Positions 1 to 5,827 of a DNA stretch of 5,827 bases are shown one piece after another. The translations under genes were made by a program, and so were the position numbers. The DNA is taken from the NCBI GenBank assembly GCA_021802595.1, contig JAJZRT010000265.1, positions 1 to 5,827 of the forward strand, read 5' to 3'. The stretch comes from Pseudomonadota bacterium (GTDB lineage Bacteria > Pseudomonadota > Gammaproteobacteria > Burkholderiales > Thiobacillaceae). Below the pieces are notes generated by a model that saw nothing but the letters and a program-made list of their open reading frames with translations, did no database searches and was not told the origin of the DNA. Position 1 is the first letter of the stretch; every line of letters starts with the position of its first letter.

Positions 1-591
1 GAATACGTGGCCAACCTCGGGCTGCGACAGTTGCGCATCGCCGAAACCGAGAAATACCCGCACGTCACCTTCTTCTTCAACGGCGGCGAGGAGATTTCCT
101 TCCCTGGCGAGGACCGCGTGCTGGTGTCGTCGCCCGACGTGGCGACCTATGACCTCAAGCCAGAGATGAGCGCATTCGAGGTGACCGACAAGCTGGTCGC
201 GGCGATCGGCAGCAAGCAGTACGACCTGATCATCTGCAATTACGCCAATCCGGACATGGTGGGCCATACCGGCGACCTGCAGGCGGCGATCAAGGCGATC
301 CAAACCGTCGACACCTGCCTGGGACGGGTGGTGGAAGCCCAGCTGGCGCGTGGCGGCGAGGTGCTGATCACCGCCGATCATGGCAACGCCGAATTGATGC
401 GCGACGCCGCAACCGGCCAGCCGCATACCGCGCACACCATGAACCTGGTGCCGCTGATCTACGTCGGCCGGCGCCATGCCACCCTGGCGGACACCGGTGC
501 GCTCGAGGACATCAGCCCGACCCTGCTGAAGATGATGGGCCTGCCGCAACCTCCCGAAATGACCGGCGAAGCCCTGGTGCAGTTTGAGTAA
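1..591 (+). CDS. gpmI: 2,3-bisphosphoglycerate-independent phosphoglycerate mutase, C-terminal part (5' end outside window)
   Basis: This is the C-terminal 196 residues of the cofactor-independent phosphoglycerate mutase, which interconverts 3- and 2-phosphoglycerate in cytoplasmic glycolysis and gluconeogenesis. The frame is open from base 1, and the GTG at 7 is an internal Val codon, not a start. The family signature [18 protein letters not shown] lies at fragment residues 12-29. Metal-site motifs follow in the expected order: NPDMVGHTG (D85, H89), TADHGNAE (D126, H127) and PHTAHT (H145). By family knowledge these supply the Mn ligands of the phosphatase-like domain. The family is about 510 aa long, so roughly 60% lies upstream, including the serine nucleophile. 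The ending LPQPPEMTG plus a short tail is normal for the family, so the 3' end is intact. envC starts 29 bp downstream with no terminator visible between them, which suggests co-transcription. Confidence 0.97.
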   Translation, partial: EYVANLGLRQLRIAETEKYPHVTFFFNGGEEISFPGEDRVLVSSPDVATYDLKPEMSAFEVTDKLVAAIGSKQYDLIICNYANPDMVGHTGDLQAAIKAIQTVDTCLGRVVEAQLARGGEVLITADHGNAELMRDAATGQPHTAHTMNLVPLIYVGRRHATLADTGALEDISPTLLKMMGLPQPPEMTGEALVQFE

Positions 592-620
592 GTCTGTCCG
601 CTTCGGGTAAGCTCGACAGA

Positions 621-1871
621 GTGAACCTCAAACGTCTATTCGTTCTGCTCGCGCTGTGCGGCCCGCTGTCCGTCAACGCAAACCAGGCCGACCGCAAGCA
701 ATCCGAGCTCGACGCCCTCAAGCAGCGCCTGCAGGCCCTGCAGCAGGATTTCCGCGCCACGCAGTCGCATCAGCAGGAGGCGGCCGACGGATTGCGCCAG
801 TCCGAACGCGCCATCAGCAGCTCGGTACGGCAATTGCGCCAGCTGGACAGCGAACGCCAGCGGACCCAGAGCGACCTGCAATCATTGACACAGCAGGCTG
901 AAGCCACCTCGGCACGTATTCGCGTACAGCAGGCCCGTCTGGCGCAGACGCTCAAGGGCGCCTACCTGCGCGGCCAAGGTGACGCGCTCAAGCTCATTCT
1001 CAATGGCGCGGATCCCAATCAGAGCGCGCGCGACCTGCACTATCTGGCGCACCTGTCGCGCGCGCAGCAGGCGATGATCGAAACCCTGCGCGCCGATCTG
1101 GCCCAGCTGTCCGCCCTGCAGCAGCAGGCCACGCAGAAGACGACCGCGTTGGCGCAATTGCAGGCCGCACACGAGGCCGAGCAGAAGAAGCTGCTGGCCG
1201 ACAAGCAGGCGCGCGAGCAGGTGCTGCAGAAACTCTCCGTGCAAATCCAGCAGCAACGGCGCGAGATTTCCAACCTGAAACGCAACGAGCGCAGCCTGAC
1301 CCGGCTGGTCGAGCGCCTCAACCGCCTGATGGCGCAGCAGGCGGAGCGTGAGGCGGCGCGCGCACGTGCCGCCCAGCAGGCACAGAAGAAACAGGAAGCG
1401 GAGCGCGGCAAACCGGGCCAGGCGCGCCGTCCCGTTGGCGTGAACACGGATACGCCCGTCGCGTTTCGTTCGTTCGAGCCTTTTTCGCGCCTGAAAGGTT
1501 CCCTGCATTTGCCGGTTGCAGGGGAACTGATGAACCGTTTCGGTGCTCCGAGAGAGGGAGGCGGGCTGAGCTGGAAAGGCCTGTTCATCCGGGCTGCCCA
1601 GGGTACTGCCGTGAAGGCGATCGCGGCCGGGCAGGTGGTGTTTGCCGAGTGGCTGCGCGGCTTCGGCAACCTCATCATTGTCGACCACGGCGAAGGGTAT
1701 ATGAGCCTGTACAGCAATAATGAAAGTCTGTATAAGCAGGTGGGCGAACGGGTCCAGCCCGGCGATGCGATCGCCGCGGTCGGCAACAGCGGCGGCCAGC
1801 CCGAAACCGGCCTGTACTTTGAAATGCGGCATCAGAGCCGTCCCGTAAACCCCCTCGATTGGGTGAAGTGA
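621..1871 (+). CDS. envC: EnvC-type murein hydrolase activator (coiled coil plus degenerate LytM/M23 domain)
   Basis: Predicted periplasmic protein of 416 aa. A signal peptide covers residues 1-20 (MNLKRLF, hydrophobic core, VNA|NQ cleavage). A long Q/A/R/E/L-rich heptad-like region, about residues 22-265, should form the antiparallel coiled coil of EnvC. A basic, Pro/Gly-containing linker follows, then a LytM/M23 domain at about 295-416. The zinc ligands of active M23 peptidases are mostly missing: the HxGxD site reads WKGLF (318-322) and the HxH site reads GLY (397-399), while H356 in VDHGEG is kept. The same pattern occurs in E. coli EnvC, which does not cut peptidoglycan but activates AmiA/AmiB at the septum. 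I infer the same role here. The GTG start at 621 is chosen because it gives the signal peptide directly; the Shine-Dalgarno sequence before it is weak. The stop is 1 bp before the ctpA ATG, indicating translational coupling. Confidence 0.93.
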   Translation: MNLKRLFVLLALCGPLSVNANQADRKQSELDALKQRLQALQQDFRATQSHQQEAADGLRQSERAISSSVRQLRQLDSERQRTQSDLQSLTQQAEATSARIRVQQARLAQTLKGAYLRGQGDALKLILNGADPNQSARDLHYLAHLSRAQQAMIETLRADLAQLSALQQQATQKTTALAQLQAAHEAEQKKLLADKQAREQVLQKLSVQIQQQRREISNLKRNERSLTRLVERLNRLMAQQAEREAARARAAQQAQKKQEAERGKPGQARRPVGVNTDTPVAFRSFEPFSRLKGSLHLPVAGELMNRFGAPREGGGLSWKGLFIRAAQGTAVKAIAAGQVVFAEWLRGFGNLIIVDHGEGYMSLYSNNESLYKQVGERVQPGDAIAAVGNSGGQPETGLYFEMRHQSRPVNPLDWVK

Positions 1872-1872
1872 A

Positions 1873-3285
1873 ATGACACAAAAGGCAAAATTCGTACTGG
1901 TCGGTCTGGCGGGCGTCCTGGCAGGTGCCGCATTGACGCTCAACCTGCCGGCCATCGCGGACAAGGATGCGGAGACGGCGCTGCCGGTCGAGGAACTGCG
2001 TGCCTTTACCGATGTGTTTGCCCGGATCAAGAGCGATTACGTCGAGCCGGTCGATGACAAGAAACTGATCGACTTGGCGATCAACGGCATGGTGAGCGGG
2101 CTCGATCCGCATTCGGCCTATCTCGACGCCGAGGGCTTCAAGGACCTGCAGGTGGGCACCCAGGGCGAGTTCGGCGGCCTGGGGATCGAGGTCGGGATGG
2201 AGGACGGCTTCGTCAAGGTGGTCTCGCCGATCGAGGATACGCCGGCCTTCAAGGCCGGGGTCAAGCCCGGCGACCTGATCATCAAGCTCGACGATGCGCC
2301 GGTGAAGGGCATGACGCTGAACGACGCGGTGAAGCGCATGCGCGGCAAGCCGGGGTCGACCATCAAGCTCACCATCGTACGCAAGGGAGCCGACAAGCCT
2401 CTCGTGCTGACCCTGACCCGCGCGGTCATCAAGATCCGCAGCGTCAAATCCAAGCTGCTGGAAAATGGCTACGGCTACGTGCGCGTGACGCAGTTCCAGG
2501 AGCATACCGGCGAACTGCTGGCCGAGGCCCTGAACAAGATGTACAAGGACAACAAGGCGCCGCTGAAGGGGCTGATCCTGGACCTGCGCAACGATCCAGG
2601 CGGTCTGCTGAACGCCGCGGTGGGGGTGACGGCGGCCTTTGTCAAGCCGGACAGCCTGGTGGTTTACACCGACGGCCGTACCGAAGACGCCAAGATGCGG
2701 CTGACCGCCAGCCGCGAGAATTACCTGCGTCCGATGCAGGCTGATTACCTGAAGAACCTGCCGGAGGGTGTCAGGCAGGTGCCGATGGTGGTGCTGGTCA
2801 ACGGTGGTTCCGCCTCGGCCTCCGAAATCGTGGCGGGCGCCCTGCAGGATGACAAGCGCGCCGTCGTCATGGGTACCCGGACCTTCGGCAAGGGGTCGGT
2901 GCAGACCATCCTGCCCATCGGCAACGGCACGGCGATCAAGCTCACCACGGCGCGTTACTTCACGCCGAGCGGACGTTCCATCCAGGCCAAGGGCATCGAG
3001 CCGGACATCGTGGTGGAGGACCCGACCCTGCCGTCCGACGATCAGGGACTGGGGATCCGCGAGGCGGATCTCGAACATCACCTGAGCAATCCCAATGGCG
3101 GGGATTCGACGCCCAGCAAGCCGAGCGAAGTCATCAAGGCCTCGCCTGCTGACCGCGCTGCGCCGGGCGGCGTCGAGAAAAAGCCGGCTGCGCTGGAACC
3201 GGGCGAAATCGTGTCGAAGAACGATTTCCAGGTGAACCAGGCGCTGAATCTGCTGAAAGGGCTGCAGATCCTGCAGGGGCATTGA
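1873..3285 (+). CDS. ctpA: Carboxyl-terminal processing protease CtpA, S41 family (PDZ + Ser/Lys protease)
   Basis: Periplasmic or membrane-anchored serine protease of 470 aa. An N-terminal hydrophobic segment (residues 6-29) is a signal sequence or anchor. Next come a helical N-terminal region containing SGLDPHSAYLD (75-85), a PDZ domain at about 95-185 (FGGLGIEVG near its start, KPGDLI at 131-136), and the S41 core with LDLRNDPGGLL (236-246). NGGSASASE (310-318) carries the likely nucleophile S315, FGKGSVQT (338-345) the general base K340, and Q344 matches the third conserved residue. The 25-residue Ser-Lys spacing equals that of E. coli Prc (S430/K455). A polar, Pro/Asp/Ser-rich stretch at about 385-445 links the core to a short C-terminal helix. 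The family cleaves proteins near their C-termini, including cell-wall enzymes in several bacteria; the substrate here is unknown. It is coupled to envC by a 1-bp gap, which fits a shared envelope job. A long hairpin follows the stop. Confidence 0.96.
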   Translation: MTQKAKFVLVGLAGVLAGAALTLNLPAIADKDAETALPVEELRAFTDVFARIKSDYVEPVDDKKLIDLAINGMVSGLDPHSAYLDAEGFKDLQVGTQGEFGGLGIEVGMEDGFVKVVSPIEDTPAFKAGVKPGDLIIKLDDAPVKGMTLNDAVKRMRGKPGSTIKLTIVRKGADKPLVLTLTRAVIKIRSVKSKLLENGYGYVRVTQFQEHTGELLAEALNKMYKDNKAPLKGLILDLRNDPGGLLNAAVGVTAAFVKPDSLVVYTDGRTEDAKMRLTASRENYLRPMQADYLKNLPEGVRQVPMVVLVNGGSASASEIVAGALQDDKRAVVMGTRTFGKGSVQTILPIGNGTAIKLTTARYFTPSGRSIQAKGIEPDIVVEDPTLPSDDQGLGIREADLEHHLSNPNGGDSTPSKPSEVIKASPADRAAPGGVEKKPAALEPGEIVSKNDFQVNQALNLLKGLQILQGH

Positions 3286-3292
3286 GCGGATC

Positions 3293-3321
3293 GGATGGTG
3301 GCTGCGGGGCAGCCGCCATCC
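3293..3321 (+). terminator. Strong hairpin just after ctpA (terminator-like, no U tract)
   Basis: A near-perfect inverted repeat: left arm GGATGGTGGCTGC (3293-3305), loop GGG (3306-3308), right arm GCAGCCGCCATCC (3309-3321). All 13 positions pair, with one G-U wobble. It begins 7 bases after the ctpA stop. It is followed by G/C-rich sequence, not a run of T, so it is not a classical intrinsic terminator. It could instead stabilise the 3' end of the gpmI-envC-ctpA message or partly separate it from the two genes downstream. Confidence 0.6.
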
Positions 3322-3358
3322 GGGCGGCGCGCTATACTTGCATGGACTTATGCTTGCC

Positions 3359-3364
3359 GGGAGG
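3359..3364 (+). promoter_or_regulatory. Shine-Dalgarno site fixing the start of the 131-aa gene
   Basis: GGGAGG stands 4 bases before the ATG at 3369. It decides this start over the in-frame TTG at 3282, which would overlap the ctpA stop and read through the hairpin, and over the ATG at 3342, which has no comparable site. Confidence 0.75.
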
Positions 3365-3368
3365 TGCC

Positions 3369-3764
3369 ATGCGTCCGTGTGACCTCGAAAAAAGCCGTGA
3401 AATCGTCTTTCATTCCCTGCCGGCCGGGCAGGCCGAACGTGCGCGGGTTCTGCTCGAAGGCCTGGAGGGACTGATGGTGTCGGTCGGGCCGGATGGAAAC
3501 TGCCTGCAGGTGCGTTACCACATCTGCGAGTACACCCTCGAGGGCCTGGAAACGGCGCTGACGAGCCAGGGGTTCCATCTCGACAACAGCCTGCTCAGCA
3601 AGATCAGGCGTGCGCTGGCGTATTTTTGCGAGAGCGTGCAGCGACGCAACGTCGCGGCCAGCGAACCGGACATCAAATCCCAGCAGGCCTTCGTGAAAGT
3701 CTACGAGCAGCATCTGCACGGCGATTGCGACGAGACGCCGGAAGAGTGGCGCGGTTATAAGTAG
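3369..3764 (+). CDS. Conserved-looking small protein of unknown function, possible HMA-like (ferredoxin-like) fold
   Basis: I do not recognise a named family. The 131-aa product is cytoplasmic by appearance, with no signal peptide or membrane segment. Residues about 9-72 can be read as a beta-alpha-beta-beta-alpha-beta unit: strand EIVFHSLP, helix QAERARVLLEGL, strand LMVSVGP, strand CLQVRYHI, helix TLEGLETALTSQG, strand FHLD. That order resembles the heavy-metal-associated fold, but the usual CxxC metal motif is absent; the four cysteines (C4, C45, C53, C87) and C120 are scattered. A basic amphipathic helix follows (about 75-93), then an acidic tail rich in His, Asp and Glu ending EEWRGYK. 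The start is set by a good Shine-Dalgarno site. It lies 12 bp before the MoeB/ThiF-like gene, so the two are probably co-expressed and may share a pathway; that link is inference. Codon use resembles the neighbours. Confidence 0.85.
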   Translation: MRPCDLEKSREIVFHSLPAGQAERARVLLEGLEGLMVSVGPDGNCLQVRYHICEYTLEGLETALTSQGFHLDNSLLSKIRRALAYFCESVQRRNVAASEPDIKSQQAFVKVYEQHLHGDCDETPEEWRGYK

Positions 3765-3776
3765 TCCCGGCCCCCG

Positions 3777-4547
3777 ATGGAGTTGAACGACGACCAGCTG
3801 TTGCGCTACAGCCGCCATATCCTGCTGCCCGAGGTTGGTGTGGCAGGCCAGGCGCGGATTTCCGGCGCCACGGTGCTGGTCGTCGGTGCGGGCGGGCTGG
3901 GCTGCCCGGTCGCGCTTTATCTGGGCGCGGCCGGTGTGGGGCGGTTGCTGCTGGCGGACGGCGATACCGTCGATCTCACCAACCTGCAGCGCCAGATCGG
4001 ACACGCCACCGCGGCCATCGGGGAGAACAAGGCCGACTCGCTGGCGCGCAGCGTGCGTGCCATCAATCCCGAAATCGAGGTATGTCCCCTGCGCGAAGCG
4101 CTGAGCGGCCAAGCGCTGCGCGAAGCCGTTGGCGCGGCCGATCTCGTGATCGATGCCTCGGACAACTTCGCCACCCGGCATGCGGTCAACCGGGCCTGCG
4201 TGCAATTCGACAAACCCCTGGTATCGGGTGCAGCGATCGGATTTTCTGGGCAACTGGCCGTTTTCGATACTCGCCGCGCCGACAGTCCTTGCTACCACTG
4301 CCTGTTTCCGGATCAGGCCAATGAACCGGAAATGCGCTGTGCCGAGGCCGGGGTGTTTGCGCCGTTGGTCGGCGTCATCGGCGCGATGCAGGCGATGGAA
4401 GCGCTGAAATATCTGGCCCAGGTGGGCGAGTTGCTGATCGGCAGGCTGCTGCTGTGGGACGGCCTGCAGGCCGAAGCCCGCGTGATGAAAGTGCCGCGCG
4501 ATCCGGACTGCCCGGTGTGCGGGCCGGCCGCGCGTCAGGCGGGATGA
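3777..4547 (+). CDS. moeB: MoeB/ThiF/HesA family sulfur-carrier adenylyltransferase (E1-like)
   Basis: A 256-aa cytoplasmic E1-like enzyme that uses ATP to adenylate the C-terminal Gly-Gly of a small sulfur-carrier protein, MoaD for molybdopterin or ThiS for thiamin. Visible family features, in order: LRYSRHILLPE (9-19) with R13 matching the arginine finger of MoeB; nucleotide-binding GAGGLG (37-42); D61/D63 and NLQRQ (69-73); ENKA with K85; DASDN (126-130) with the Mg-binding Asp D129; SGAAIGFSGQ (150-159); and a conserved Cys in RCAEAGV (C188). Four zinc Cys come as CYHC (172, 175) and CPVC (245, 248). Length matches E. coli MoeB and ThiF. No rhodanese domain is fused to the C-terminus. The family cannot be split reliably into MoeB and ThiF by eye, and no moa or thi gene is present here, so the symbol is provisional. 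No clear Shine-Dalgarno precedes the ATG, so translation may be coupled to the gene 12 bp upstream. The 3' end overlaps slmA. Confidence 0.93.
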   Translation: MELNDDQLLRYSRHILLPEVGVAGQARISGATVLVVGAGGLGCPVALYLGAAGVGRLLLADGDTVDLTNLQRQIGHATAAIGENKADSLARSVRAINPEIEVCPLREALSGQALREAVGAADLVIDASDNFATRHAVNRACVQFDKPLVSGAAIGFSGQLAVFDTRRADSPCYHCLFPDQANEPEMRCAEAGVFAPLVGVIGAMQAMEALKYLAQVGELLIGRLLLWDGLQAEARVMKVPRDPDCPVCGPAARQAG

Positions 4548-5119
4548 AGGTCCAGTAGACGGGAAAGCAGCAGGTCGATATCGCCGCCGGGGGGGCGGGT
4601 GAATCCGCTCTTGGCGAACTGGTGCCAGCGCCCCACCACCACGCACTGCAGCAGGTTGGCCAGGGGGCCGCTCAGCTCGGACTGCTTGTCGCCGCAAAAA
4701 CGCAGGCATTGCCGCAATTGCGCTTCGATGCGGTCGTGCAACTGATTGATGCGCTTTTGCAGGCGCTCGTTCTCGTGTACCAGCGCATCGCCGATCAGCA
4801 CGCGCGTCATGCCTGGATTCTTCGCCGCAAAATTCAGCAGCATGCTGAGGATGGCCTCGATCTGGGCGGCCGGCGAGGGTGTATCGGTGGTGATGCGCGC
4901 AATCAGCCCGAACAAAGTCTGCTCGATGAACTCGATCAGCCCTTCGTACATTTGCGCCTTGCTGGAAAAATGGCGGTACAGCGCCGCCTCGGACACCCCG
5001 ATACGTGCAGCCAGCGCCGCCGTGGTGATTTTCTCCGACTGCGGCTCCTGCAGCATCGCGGCGAGCGTCTGCAGGATCTGCAGACGGCGCTCGCCCGGCT
5101 TTCTGGCTTCCCCACCCAT
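4535..5119 (-). CDS. slmA: SlmA-type nucleoid occlusion factor (TetR family)
   Basis: TetR-family DNA-binding protein of 194 aa that closely resembles E. coli SlmA, the nucleoid occlusion factor that binds specific chromosomal sites and disrupts FtsZ polymers there. Diagnostic stretches are ERRLQILQTLAAMLQ (10-24), the helix-turn-helix ITTAALAARIGVSEAALYRH (31-50), SSKAQMYEGLIEFIE (52-66), KNPGMTRVLIGDAL (100-113) and RLQKRINQLHDRIEAQLRQ (119-137). The last stretch is a strong SlmA signature in the dimer and FtsZ-interaction region. Against E. coli the segment after the FCGDKQ region is shorter or diverged, which is common outside enterics. The ATG at 5119 is preceded by AGGGAG (5126-5131) with a 6-base spacer. 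The gene lies directly downstream of a tRNA and converges on the MoeB/ThiF-like gene with a 13-bp overlap. A GATAAT box at 5147-5152 could be a -10, but no good -35 fits. No sequence matching the SlmA operator GTGAGTACTCAC is seen nearby. Confidence 0.93.
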   Translation of the reverse strand: MGGEARKPGERRLQILQTLAAMLQEPQSEKITTAALAARIGVSEAALYRHFSSKAQMYEGLIEFIEQTLFGLIARITTDTPSPAAQIEAILSMLLNFAAKNPGMTRVLIGDALVHENERLQKRINQLHDRIEAQLRQCLRFCGDKQSELSGPLANLLQCVVVGRWHQFAKSGFTRPPGGDIDLLLSRLLDLHPA

Positions 5120-5125
5120 CCGTCT

Positions 5126-5152
5126 CTCCCTGGTTTTGTGGGGGAGATTATC
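5126..5152 (-). promoter_or_regulatory. Candidate slmA -10 box and Shine-Dalgarno in the tRNA-slmA gap
   Basis: Read on the minus strand, GATAAT (5147-5152) matches TATAAT at five of six positions. The spacing puts a start of transcription about 20 bases before the slmA ATG. AGGGAG (5126-5131) is the ribosome site. The -35 would fall on the tRNA 3' end, where CCACCA (5170-5175) is a poor match, so the promoter is tentative while the ribosome site is well supported. Confidence 0.35.
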
Positions 5153-5169
5153 ACTGATGTTGGGCTAAA

Positions 5170-5246
<77 letters not shown>

Positions 5247-5279
5247 GAAAACGGAACTGCCCCGCTGCAGGCGGGGCAG
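5247..5279 (-). terminator. Intrinsic terminator-like hairpin after rpoD
   Basis: On the minus strand CTGCCCCGC (5271-5279) pairs perfectly with GCGGGGCAG (5257-5265) over a 5-base loop. It is followed by TTCCGTTTTC (5247-5256), a broken T-rich tract ending exactly at the tRNA 5' end. It begins 5 bases after the rpoD stop. The imperfect T run suggests partial termination, so some transcripts may continue into the tRNA. Confidence 0.7.
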
Positions 5280-5284
5280 GGGGC

Positions 5285-5827
<543 letters not shown>

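Noticed and set aside
1572..1580. Loss of M23 zinc ligands in envC as a sign of a broken gene
   Set aside because: The same degenerate pattern is normal in EnvC-type activators, and the frame is complete with signal peptide and stop.
882..2030. 382-codon minus-strand open frame opposite envC
   Set aside because: Its Leu/Gln/Arg-rich run is the reverse complement of the coiled-coil codons of envC. It has no domain and no ribosome site that I can see.
1675..3282. 535-codon open frame on the minus strand opposite ctpA
   Set aside because: The protein is full of His, Arg, Gln, Asp and Leu with no recognisable domain. It is the antisense shadow of a GC-rich gene whose third-position bias removes stops; ctpA on the other strand has complete catalytic motifs.
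3282..3368. Upstream extension of the 131-aa protein from a TTG at 3282
   Set aside because: The extension would translate the hairpin, has no ribosome site, overlaps the ctpA stop and gives a Gly/Ala/Cys-rich non-conserved-looking N-terminus. The ATG at 3369 has a good Shine-Dalgarno.
4522..4529. GGCCGGCC palindrome near the end of the MoeB/ThiF-like gene as a terminator
   Set aside because: It is an 8-bp palindrome with no loop and no T tract, expected by chance in GC-rich coding sequence.
3348..4709. 453-codon open frame on the minus strand opposite the 131-aa gene and the MoeB/ThiF-like gene
   Set aside because: It covers two well-supported plus-strand genes and part of slmA in another frame, has no recognisable domain, and is low-complexity Arg/Gln/Ala sequence typical of a shadow frame.

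Overview
The window is a GC-rich chromosomal core region of a proteobacterium. The sigma-70 C-terminus, an SlmA-type TetR protein, the EnvC/CtpA pair and a CCA-encoding tRNA all point to Betaproteobacteria or a close relative such as Acidithiobacillia. A Thiobacillus/Nitrosomonadales- or Rhodocyclales-like host is my best guess; this is inference from protein resemblance, not a computed placement.

Layout. The left part (1-4547) reads rightward: the 3' end of gpmI (cofactor-independent phosphoglycerate mutase), envC (divisome amidase activator with a degenerate LytM domain), ctpA (S41 carboxyl-terminal processing protease), a small unnamed protein of 131 aa, and a MoeB/ThiF-type E1-like adenylyltransferase. 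gpmI, envC and ctpA are packed (29 bp, then 1 bp) and look like one transcription unit. A strong hairpin follows ctpA, and the last two genes form a second tight pair 12 bp apart. The right part (4535-5827) reads leftward: the 3' end of rpoD, a terminator-like hairpin, a CAT-anticodon tRNA (most like tRNA-Ile2), and slmA. The two halves converge, and the 3' ends of the MoeB/ThiF-like gene and slmA overlap by 13 bp.

Function. The recurring theme is envelope growth and cell division. EnvC-type proteins activate septal amidases. CtpA/Prc-type proteases trim or degrade periplasmic proteins, including cell-wall enzymes in other bacteria. SlmA-type proteins block FtsZ assembly over the nucleoid. 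The rest is housekeeping: glycolysis, sulfur-carrier activation for molybdopterin or thiamin synthesis, primary sigma factor and a tRNA.

I see no mobile element, CRISPR array, phage gene or transferred island, and no evidence of a new system. The points most worth a second look are the unnamed 131-aa protein, the rpoD-tRNA-slmA arrangement with almost no room for promoters, and the convergent gene overlap.
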